Shown in pieces: positions 54,227 through 62,164 of a DNA stretch of 64,000 bases. The notes beneath the pieces were generated by a model. That model ran no database searches. It worked only from the letters and a program-made list of their open reading frames with translations, and had not been told where the DNA came from. Where the stretch lies: positions 62,001 through 126,000 of the forward strand of contig NZ_AP027270.1 in NCBI RefSeq assembly GCF_036322705.1. Reading direction: 5' to 3'. The translations under genes were made by a program, and so were the position numbers. The stretch's first letter is position 1. Every line of letters starts with the position of its first letter. Origin of the DNA: Maricaulis maris (lineage in GTDB: Bacteria > Pseudomonadota > Alphaproteobacteria > Caulobacterales > Maricaulaceae).

Positions 54227-56077
54227 CTACTCGGCCTGGGCTCGATCGAGCTCGATATCCGGTGCGCCGGGTGCAAAATCGGCCTTTCCCTCGGCTGACA
54301 CCATGGGGTCGCTGGCCTCGTCCATCAGCGGATCGTCAATGATCGTACTGGAGGAGCTGTCATCGACCGGTGAGGCCTGCGCGGCGTCCGTGGACGGCTC
54401 AATGGCGGGTTCCGATTCCGGGTCGGCGCTGACCATAGTCGTCGCGGCAGCCTCCGCCGCCTCATTGCCCGGCATGGGGGGCGGCGGGGCGACGGGCATC
54501 GTCCGCTCATCATCCAGATCCACGGACGGGCGCGCCGTCGCGGCTTGGGCAGGTTCCGGGGTGTCCGCGGCGCTGTCTTCGGTTGCCGACAGAGCGGCGG
54601 CCGCTGCGACAGCGTCCAGACTGGGCAGGTCGTCGTCCGAGGCGTCATCCGACCCAGCTTCAGCGGCGATTACAATCTCCGTTCCGTCAGATGGTTCAGC
54701 GGGGTCGTTGGCGGGGGCGGAATTCTCCGGTGCTGCTTCAGGCGCGGTCACGTCGCCATGATCGGCTTCGGGCGGCACCGCCGCATTCTCACTCGTGGTC
54801 TCCGCTTCGGATTCGACTGTGGTTTCCGGCTCGATCTGCGCGGTGTCGGCCATATCGGGCTCGAACTCTGTGGCAGCGACCTCTGTTTCCGTCTCTTCGG
54901 ATCGGGTTTCGGCTTCCGGGGTGTTCGAAGGCGTCACCTCGACTTCCGGGGCGGCTTCGACATCACCTGCGGCCCCGGCCTCGGCCGGTTGGGCCTCGGT
55001 GTGGTGTTCAGTATCGGCAGCCGCGGCAGCTGGCAGGAGGTCATCCTGGGGCGGGGCTTCGGCTTCGCCAGCAGCACTGTCCGGGTGTGAGGCTTCTTCG
55101 GTGGCCGCGTCCGGCGCGGTCTCGGCGTCGTCATCTTGAGCGTCGCCTTGGGCAACCGCGGTGGCCGTGGCGATCGCAGCCGATGCCGCGATGCCGGCGG
55201 CGACGGCAGAGCCGTCAGGCCCATCACTGGAGCGCACGCCTTCCTGCGGCGGATTGCGCAGGGCGTGTTCGGCCAGGCGGGCGACGCGGGCATTGAAGCG
55301 GCCCCCGTCGCGGATCCGATTGACCAGTCCACCGAGCATGAAGAAGGCAATTCCGCCGCCGATGATGGAAAGCGTCGGCAGGCTGGAGCCGAGAATGACG
55401 CCCGCCGCCAGCGCAAAGGCGCCCAGTGCGGGAACATAGATCAACCGCCAGGAGCGACCCAGAAATGTGAGCAGGACGAGCACGCCGGCACCGAGCGCGA
55501 GGCCCCACTCGGTGAGCTGCTCCATCGGCACAAAGCCCAGCGAGGCGATGCCGTCGATGAGGCCGCCGGGCAGAGCCGTTTCAAGTCGCCAACCGCCAAG
55601 AGCCGGCAGGAAAGCGCCGATTTCGGCAAACACGTCGAAGGCGGGAATGGAGGCCATCAGTCCGCCATTCACTTCCGTCAGAAAGCCGTGGATCGCTGGC
55701 CAGACCGACGCGATGGCCACGGCCGCGAGGACCAGTACGGACAGCCACCAATTGAAGCTGCGGGTCACGCCGGACCGGGCCAGCAAGGTCGTGGCTTCAG
55801 GCGATGCGCGCATCCAGGTGCCGCGGGTATGATTGATGATGGCGGTCGGGCGTGAGCGACGATTGGGTCCGGCCTGTACCCGCAGGACGCTGGCCGTGTC
55901 GCCGGGCGCGAGGGCGTTCGATCGCTCGAGCAGGCGGACATCATGAGTCATGCCATCCGTGTCGGTGACCCGGCCTGTGCCATCGTCTGATGCAGAGACC
56001 TCCCCGGATACCGTGTAGAAATCGATTCGGCGGGCCCCGAAGGACTGCCCGGCATGTGCCGTCGGTAACAAAGACAT
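54227..56077 (-). CDS. Membrane protein with long acidic tail, unknown function
   Basis: 616 residues. Residues 1-90 look like a small beta domain (IDFYTVSGEVSASDDGTGRV, VRLLERSNALAPGDTASVLR). Four membrane helices follow (LSVLVLAAVAIASVWPAIHG; GLALGAGVLVLLTFLG; VPALGAFALAAGVILG; IIGGGIAFFMLGGLV). The last 320 residues are a low-complexity Ala/Glu/Asp/Thr/Pro tail, probably disordered and cytosolic. ATG 56077 has AGAGG upstream; 56140 is unlikely. No family is recognised. It is single and divergent from the TonB-domain lipoprotein. Confidence 0.75.
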   Translation of the reverse strand: MSLLPTAHAGQSFGARRIDFYTVSGEVSASDDGTGRVTDTDGMTHDVRLLERSNALAPGDTASVLRVQAGPNRRSRPTAIINHTRGTWMRASPEATTLLARSGVTRSFNWWLSVLVLAAVAIASVWPAIHGFLTEVNGGLMASIPAFDVFAEIGAFLPALGGWRLETALPGGLIDGIASLGFVPMEQLTEWGLALGAGVLVLLTFLGRSWRLIYVPALGAFALAAGVILGSSLPTLSIIGGGIAFFMLGGLVNRIRDGGRFNARVARLAEHALRNPPQEGVRSSDGPDGSAVAAGIAASAAIATATAVAQGDAQDDDAETAPDAATEEASHPDSAAGEAEAPPQDDLLPAAAAADTEHHTEAQPAEAGAAGDVEAAPEVEVTPSNTPEAETRSEETETEVAATEFEPDMADTAQIEPETTVESEAETTSENAAVPPEADHGDVTAPEAAPENSAPANDPAEPSDGTEIVIAAEAGSDDASDDDLPSLDAVAAAAALSATEDSAADTPEPAQAATARPSVDLDDERTMPVAPPPPMPGNEAAEAAATTMVSADPESEPAIEPSTDAAQASPVDDSSSSTIIDDPLMDEASDPMVSAEGKADFAPGAPDIELDRAQAE

Positions 56078-56282
56078 GGCTTTACGCACCTCTAACAACA
56101 GAATGCCTGCCTGATTGTCCCAAATCGGCAGATCCCTCACCCATCATTCCTGAACCCTACAAGTTTGATGCCGCAAATTGAACGGGTTTCATCCGGTGTT
56201 AAAGAAATCTTCAAGATTCGGGCCCGGTCGCCGCGCTGAATGCGGACTTCCGCGCCTGCATCCAAGCCGCTAGCGTGCGGCC
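56078..56282. other. Divergent intergenic region
   Basis: 205 bases between the acidic-tailed membrane protein and the TonB-domain lipoprotein. It is locally AT-richer than its surroundings (AAATTG, GTTAAAGAAATC), fitting divergent promoters. No ORF with a ribosome site or known motif is seen in it. Confidence 0.4.
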
Positions 56283-56729
56283 ATGCGTATTCCAGTCCTC
56301 TTCCTCTGCCTCATTCTGACTGCCTGCGGCGGTGTGCCGGCGCTGGACCTCCCGGGGCTTCCCCAGGCCGGTCGTGGCCCGTTCATTCCCCGTGACGAAC
56401 TCCCGGTGCCGCCGAATGTCGAGCGCATGATGGGGCCGGACGACTGTCGCGGCTCCACCCTTGCGGCCGTCTCCGCGGCCATGCCGGACTATCCCTTGCG
56501 GGCCTGGGATCGCGGTCGACAGGGCTGGGTTGTGATCCGGTTCCATGTCTATGCAGACGGCAGCGTCCACCGGGCCCGCGTCCACAGGGCCGTCCCCGAT
56601 GGTCCTTTCAACCGGGCAACTGAACGGGCTGTTTCGAACTGGCAGTTCGCGCCGCTTGATGGCGTGGATGTGCTGGAAAACTGTGTCGTGATGTTCGAAT
56701 TCCGCGCCGGTGAAGTCCACATCCGCTGA
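56283..56729 (+). CDS. TonB C-terminal domain lipoprotein
   Basis: 148 residues. The N-terminus is a lipoprotein signal with Cys15 (LFLCLILTACGG). After a Pro-rich linker the last 90 residues match the TonB C-terminal domain: YPLRAWDRGRQGWVVIRFHVYADGSV, then NRATERAVSNWQFAPLDG. True TonB needs a membrane helix to meet ExbB/ExbD; here a lipid anchor replaces it, so energy transduction is doubtful. Two Cys (DDCRGS, ENCVVMF) may form a disulfide. Confidence 0.83.
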   Translation: MRIPVLFLCLILTACGGVPALDLPGLPQAGRGPFIPRDELPVPPNVERMMGPDDCRGSTLAAVSAAMPDYPLRAWDRGRQGWVVIRFHVYADGSVHRARVHRAVPDGPFNRATERAVSNWQFAPLDGVDVLENCVVMFEFRAGEVHIR

Positions 56730-56921
56730 CCGATCAGCTCGTGGCGCGTGCGCCCCGCGGTCCGCTCCGCAGTTTTTCTCCCGGCACCGGCGCGGCGGGG
56801 TATATAAGTTATCAGGGTTTTTGCCGCCCCGGGCATCGCCCGCGAGTCCCTGGGCCGGTATCATGGTGATTCGTGAGGCCCGCAAGCATTCGAGGGCGGG
56901 GGCGCACCCAGGGCGACATTG

Positions 56922-59411
56922 ATGACCGGACAGACATTTCAGATCGTGACTCTCATCGTCACTATCGGCGCCGTAGCGTTTGCGCTTGCCGTGGGTCTCT
57001 GGGCCTTCCGTCTGACCTCTGGCGCGCGGGGCGCGCAGCTCATCTGGCGCCGCAAGCTCGCGGAACTGGAAGACCGGGTCGCGCGGGCCGACAGCGTGTT
57101 CGGAGCCCACCCCGGCCTTGTCCTGGTCTGGGACCAGCCGCCCGTTGACGAGACCGACACCGGCTGGGGCGCACCGCGCATCTTCGGATCCTCAGTGGCG
57201 CTCGCCTCGCTCCTGCGATTTGCCGAAGCCAATGACGGACCTAATCCGGCCGGCATCCTGATGGAGGGCCTGGCTGACTATGAGGCGCGCTCGGCCGGTG
57301 GTGACGAAACCACCTTGCGCCTTCGTTTTCACGAGCTGAGTCAGAAGGGTCAGCCCTTCTCCCTCACCATATTGGGGCCGAGCGGCCGCTTCCTTGAAGT
57401 CGATGGTCGCGCTGCCGGCACACAGCTTGTGGTCTGGCTGTCGGACGCAACGATCCGCGGTCTCGAGGAATCCGGTGCGCGTGGCCGGATCGAGGAGGCG
57501 CGTCGCCTGGTTTCCAAGGACCCGCTGGCTTTCCTGGACATGCTCGGCCGGGCCCCGGTCCCGGCCTGGCGGATGAATGCGACCGGCCGGATGGAGTGGG
57601 CCAACCAGGCCTATGTCAAAGCCGTCGAGGGCGACACGGTCGATGCGACGATCGACAGGCAGACGCTTCTGGACGCGGCCATGACCGAACTCGCCGCGCG
57701 CGCAACGACGGCCGGAGAACCGGTCGAGGACATGCGGATCGTGGTCATTGACGGCTCGCGTCGCGGTCTGAAGTTTCTGGTTTTCCCGGTGTCCGGCGGC
57801 GCGGCCGGCTTTGCGCTCGACGTCACCGATGGCGAGGAAGCCAAGGCCGCGCTCGCCCGTTTCCGCCGCGCCCATGACGACACCTTGAACCACATGGCCG
57901 AAGCGGTCGTGGTCTTCGATCGATCCAAGCGTCTGAACTTTCACAACAAGGCCTTCTCGAACCTGTTCAAGCTGGATGATGCCTGGCTCAATGATCGTCC
58001 GGGCCATGCCCAGTTCCTCGACCGGATGCGTGAGAAGCGCCTGCTTCCCGAGCAGGCCGATTTCGGCGCCTGGAAGACCGAGGAATTGGCGCGTTACGAC
58101 GCACCGCCGACCGAGGAGACCCCGGACGAGCTCTGGCCGCTGCCCGATGGGCGCACACTTCGGGTCGCCCGTCAGCGCCACCCGCTGGGCGGTCTCATGC
58201 TGATTTTCGAGGACAAGACCGACGAGCTGGCCCTGCGTGCCCGTTACAACACGCTGATCAACGTCCAGCGCGCGACTCTCGACAAGCTGCACGAGGCGGT
58301 GGCCGTGTTCGGTGCCAATGGCCGCCTCCAGCTCAATAACTCGGCCTTCGAGGACCTGTGGGGCTTCGAGGCCGATGAGCTGGACGGGCAGCCGGACTTC
58401 GATGCCGTGTCTGAAACCTGCGCAGCCCTGTTCACGGATGACCGGGTCTGGACCGATATCAAGGCCCGCGTCACTGACCCCAGCCCGCAGGCGCGCAAGC
58501 AGGTCACCGGCGAAATGCGCCGCTCCGATGGCCGTGTCCTGACCTATCTCACGCGTCCCTTGCCCGATGGCGCGACCCTTATCTGCTGGGATGATGTCAC
58601 CGATAGTCGCCGCATCGAGGAAGCCCTGCGGGAGCGCGCCGAAGCGCTCGAGACCTCGGAGCGGATCAAGACCGAGTTCGTCGAGCATGTGAGCTACCAA
58701 TTGCGCACGCCGCTGACCACGATTGGCGGCTATGCCGACATGCTGGCGCAAGGCTTCGCTGGCGAGCTGACCGAACGCCAGAAGGACCCGATGTCGGCCA
58801 TCCAGTCAGCGGCGGCGCATTTGGCCAAGCTGATTGATGACATTCTGGACGTTGCCGCGATTGATGCCGGCCAACTGGAGCTGGAACTCGGTGATGTCGA
58901 TCTCGCTGACGTGGCGCGCGAAGCCGCCGACCTCGTCGCGGCCCGCGCCGATCATCACGCCATCAAGCTGACGGTTGATATCGAGGACGGGCTTGGCTTG
59001 CTGCGGGCGGACCGCAACAGGCTGAAACAGGTCTCGATGAATCTTCTGTCCAACGCCATCCGCCACGTCGCGACCGGCGGAGACGTCACCATCGGCGCTC
59101 GCCGCAATGGCGAGGACATCACGCTCTGGGTCAAGGATGACGGCGAGGGCATCGCGCCGGAGAAACAGGCCAGCGTGTTTGATCGCTTCGCCCGCGGTGA
59201 ACGCGGTGGCGCCGGTCTCGGCCTGTCCCTCGTGAAGGAAATTGCCGAGCTGCATGGCGGCTGGGTCGAGCTTCAGTCGGAGCCGAAGCAGGGCACGCTG
59301 GTGTCCTGCCATCTGCCGCGGGAGCCACGCAGCTCTGCCGTGCCGCCGGAGCTCGATCTCACCAGTCGTGCCGTGACGCGCCTCGCCGGCGACCGGGCCC
59401 GCGCCGAATAG
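56922..59411 (+). CDS. divL: DivL-type PAS histidine kinase homologue with Tyr in place of His
   Basis: 829 residues. One N-terminal membrane helix (IVTLIVTIGAVAFALAVGLW), then PAS-type domains (about 190-300, 315-430, 440-560), then the dimerisation box FVEHVSYQLRTPLTTIGGYA, in which Tyr592 replaces the phospho-His. The ATPase part is intact: N-box NLLSNAIRHV, KDDGEGI and GAGLGLSLVKEI. In Caulobacter, DivL with this Tyr relays DivK-P to CckA to set CtrA activity. Its neighbours ferredoxin, tsaE, amgK, murU and addB also suit a divL locus. ATG 56922 is used as 56919 is TTG. Confidence 0.92.
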   Translation: MTGQTFQIVTLIVTIGAVAFALAVGLWAFRLTSGARGAQLIWRRKLAELEDRVARADSVFGAHPGLVLVWDQPPVDETDTGWGAPRIFGSSVALASLLRFAEANDGPNPAGILMEGLADYEARSAGGDETTLRLRFHELSQKGQPFSLTILGPSGRFLEVDGRAAGTQLVVWLSDATIRGLEESGARGRIEEARRLVSKDPLAFLDMLGRAPVPAWRMNATGRMEWANQAYVKAVEGDTVDATIDRQTLLDAAMTELAARATTAGEPVEDMRIVVIDGSRRGLKFLVFPVSGGAAGFALDVTDGEEAKAALARFRRAHDDTLNHMAEAVVVFDRSKRLNFHNKAFSNLFKLDDAWLNDRPGHAQFLDRMREKRLLPEQADFGAWKTEELARYDAPPTEETPDELWPLPDGRTLRVARQRHPLGGLMLIFEDKTDELALRARYNTLINVQRATLDKLHEAVAVFGANGRLQLNNSAFEDLWGFEADELDGQPDFDAVSETCAALFTDDRVWTDIKARVTDPSPQARKQVTGEMRRSDGRVLTYLTRPLPDGATLICWDDVTDSRRIEEALRERAEALETSERIKTEFVEHVSYQLRTPLTTIGGYADMLAQGFAGELTERQKDPMSAIQSAAAHLAKLIDDILDVAAIDAGQLELELGDVDLADVAREAADLVAARADHHAIKLTVDIEDGLGLLRADRNRLKQVSMNLLSNAIRHVATGGDVTIGARRNGEDITLWVKDDGEGIAPEKQASVFDRFARGERGGAGLGLSLVKEIAELHGGWVELQSEPKQGTLVSCHLPREPRSSAVPPELDLTSRAVTRLAGDRARAE

Positions 59412-59454
59412 GCCGGCCACCCGCTCGTTCTGGCGATAGCGTCGAATGTGGGCC

Positions 59455-59823
<369 letters not shown>

Positions 59824-59878
59824 TCAAGATTCAGCCTCACCGCTTGCCGTGACGGGCGGGCTTCGCTAAGCGCAATCC

Positions 59879-60355
59879 ATGGGTAATTCCAACACTGTTT
59901 CCTTGCCCGATCTGGCGGCAACGCAGGCACTGGCCCTCCGGCTCGCCCGGGCGCTTCAGCCCGGCGACACGGTCTTCCTGACCGGCGACCTCGGGGCCGG
60001 AAAGACTACCTTCGCCCGGACCATCATCCGCGAATTGTGCGGCGTCGAGGACGCGCCCAGTCCGACCTACACGATCATCCAGACCTATGACCTCGACGAC
60101 GGAGAGCTTTGGCATGCCGACCTCTACCGGATCGAGGAGGCCGGCGAGCTTGACGAGCTGGGTCTGGAGGATGCCTTCGGTGAAGTGGCGCTTCTGATTG
60201 AATGGCCGGACCGCCTCTTCGGCCTTGTCCCGGAAGACCGGCTCGAAGTGACGCTTGAAATGGTCGGGGAAAGCGCGGGCGATGCCATGGACACGCCGCG
60301 GCGGGCTGGCTTAACAGGGTTTGGCGAGTGGGAGACACGCCTTGACGATATCTGA
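59879..60355 (+). CDS. tsaE: tRNA t6A biosynthesis ATPase TsaE
   Basis: 158 residues. Walker A is LTGDLGAGKTTFAR; APSPTYTIIQTYD and WHADLYRI are the other family marks, then LIEWPDRL. It drives ATP-dependent turnover of the TsaB-TsaD complex in t6A37 synthesis. It is the first gene of a coupled run: amgK starts inside its last 14 bases. tsaD is at 19767. Confidence 0.95.
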   Translation: MGNSNTVSLPDLAATQALALRLARALQPGDTVFLTGDLGAGKTTFARTIIRELCGVEDAPSPTYTIIQTYDLDDGELWHADLYRIEEAGELDELGLEDAFGEVALLIEWPDRLFGLVPEDRLEVTLEMVGESAGDAMDTPRRAGLTGFGEWETRLDDI

Positions 60356-61454
60356 CCGCCAGGCCGCAATGACGGCCTTCCTCGAGGCCGCCGGCTGGGC
60401 CGATGCTGTGCACCATCCCTTGCCGGGCGATGCCTCAACGCGACGCTATATCCGGTTGGAGCGCGCCGGGGAGCGCGGTGGTGAGCGAGCCATGTTGATG
60501 GACGCGCCGGCCGCTGCCGAAGCGCCTGTTTGTCCGCCTGATGCCAGCCCGGAAGAGCGCGCGGCGCTGGGCTATAATGCGGTGGCCCGGCTGGCCGGGT
60601 CCAATCTGATCGCCTTTGCCGGTCTCGCCGACGCCCTGTGCGAGCGCGGGTTTTCAGCGCCGACCATCCTCGCCAGCGATGTCGAGGCGGGGTTTCTCCT
60701 GCTGGAGGATCTCGGCGATGACCTGATTGCCCGTCTTCTGCCCGGCGATCTGCATGAGGGGACGCTCTATGCACGCGCCGTTGATGTTCTGGCGGCCATC
60801 TACCGGTCCAGTTTCCCGGCCGCTGTGGAGCGCGACGGCCAATCCTGGCCGCTGCTGGGCTATGACGCGACGGCGTTGCAGGCGGAAGCCGACCTCTTTC
60901 TCGACTGGTTCCTGGCCAAGCAAGCCGGGGTCACACTGGATGACGCTGCTCGCGCCGACTGGCAGGCGATCTGGGCGCGGGCCTTCAAGCGGCTCGATCA
61001 TTGTCCGCCGGGTCTCGTTTTGCGCGACTTTCACGCCGAGAACCTGATCTATCTCCCGGACCGGGATGGCGAGGCCAATATCGGCCTGCTCGACTTCCAG
61101 GACGCGCTGATGGGGCATCCTGCCTACGACCTCGTCTCGCTGCTCGAGGATGCCCGCCGCAATGTCGAGCGCAAGCTCGCGGTGCCGCTCAAGGCGCGCT
61201 TTGTCGAGCAGGCCGGGATCGCCGATGCCGCCGGCTTCGACGCGGCCTATGCCGTGCTCGGTGCCCAGCGCAATGCCAAGATCCTCGGCATTTTTGTCCG
61301 GCTGGCCGTCCGCGATGGCAAGCAGCGCTATCTCGATCTGCTGCCGCGGGTCGCGCGCCACTTCGTTGCCGATCTTCAGCACCCGGCCCTGATGCCGCTT
61401 CACATGTGGGTGAAATCCCACGCCCCGCAGGTCTTCGCGGAAGCGCACAAATGA
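60342..61454 (+). CDS. amgK: Cell-wall sugar kinase AmgK (aminoglycoside phosphotransferase fold)
   Basis: 370 residues. The kinase fold shows GDASTRRYIRLE (nucleotide loop), FLLLEDLGDDL, VLRDFHAENLIYLP (catalytic loop with Asp, Asn) and IGLLDFQDALMGHPAYDLVSLLEDA. AmgK phosphorylates MurNAc and GlcNAc at the anomeric position in peptidoglycan recycling. The murU gene right after it makes this better supported than a generic phosphotransferase. I use TTG 60342, with GGGAG eight bases upstream; TTG 60321 and ATG 60369 are alternatives. Confidence 0.9.
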   Translation: MTISDRQAAMTAFLEAAGWADAVHHPLPGDASTRRYIRLERAGERGGERAMLMDAPAAAEAPVCPPDASPEERAALGYNAVARLAGSNLIAFAGLADALCERGFSAPTILASDVEAGFLLLEDLGDDLIARLLPGDLHEGTLYARAVDVLAAIYRSSFPAAVERDGQSWPLLGYDATALQAEADLFLDWFLAKQAGVTLDDAARADWQAIWARAFKRLDHCPPGLVLRDFHAENLIYLPDRDGEANIGLLDFQDALMGHPAYDLVSLLEDARRNVERKLAVPLKARFVEQAGIADAAGFDAAYAVLGAQRNAKILGIFVRLAVRDGKQRYLDLLPRVARHFVADLQHPALMPLHMWVKSHAPQVFAEAHK

Positions 61455-62164
61455 TCGAGATCCGCACCGCCATGGCGCTCGCCGCCGGCCTGGGAACGCG
61501 GATGCGTCCGATCACCAATGAGCGCCCGAAAGCGCTGGTTGAGGTTGGGGGCAAGACCCTGCTCGACTGGGCGCTGGACCGGTATGCCGCGGCCGGTGTC
61601 GAGCGCTGCGTGGTCAATATCCACCATTTCGCGGATATGATGGAAGCCCATCTTGCGGACCGGACCGGTGCACCCGCGGTGACAATCTCGGACGAACGCG
61701 GTGCGGTGCTCGAAACCGGAGGCGGTGTCGTCAAGGCGCTGCCGGAGCTGGGCAGCGATCCGGTCTTCATCAGCAATATCGACGCGATCTGGGAGGAGGC
61801 GGGTGCCGCCTCGCTGGACAGTCTCCGCGCCGCATGGCAGCCGGACCAGATGGATGCGCTGCTGCTCCTTGCTCCGATGAATGCCACGCTCGGCTTTGAC
61901 GGCCCGGGCGATGCCTTTCTGGAGGGCAATGGCCGGGTCCGTTTCCGGGGTGATGCGCCGGCCGCTCCCTATGCCTATGCCGGTGTGCAGATCCTCAATC
62001 CTGCCATTCTTGCCGGGCGACCGGTCAGCCGATTCTCGATGATGGAGGTCTGGCGTGATCTGTCGGAGCGGGGGCGGCTGCACGGTGTCGTGCTGCCGGC
62101 CTTCTGGATGCATGTCGGTGATCCCGGCGCCCTGGCCGACGCGGAAGCACGGCTGGCGCGGTGA
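61451..62164 (+). CDS. murU: N-acetylmuramate-1-phosphate uridylyltransferase MurU
   Basis: 237 residues. Nucleotidyltransferase signature LAAGLGTRMRPITNERPKAL; VFISNIDAIW holds the metal Asp region, and VRFRGDAPAAPYAYAGVQI follows. MurU makes UDP-MurNAc from MurNAc-1-P, giving a bypass of MurA (fosfomycin target). It overlaps amgK by ATGA and addB by GTGA. Confidence 0.92.
   Translation: MIEIRTAMALAAGLGTRMRPITNERPKALVEVGGKTLLDWALDRYAAAGVERCVVNIHHFADMMEAHLADRTGAPAVTISDERGAVLETGGGVVKALPELGSDPVFISNIDAIWEEAGAASLDSLRAAWQPDQMDALLLLAPMNATLGFDGPGDAFLEGNGRVRFRGDAPAAPYAYAGVQILNPAILAGRPVSRFSMMEVWRDLSERGRLHGVVLPAFWMHVGDPGALADAEARLAR

Noticed and set aside
54102-54761. Ser/Gly/Ala-rich plus-strand frame opposite the acidic tail
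   Set aside because: Low-complexity shadow of the Glu/Asp/Ala codons; also runs over the HPr terminator.
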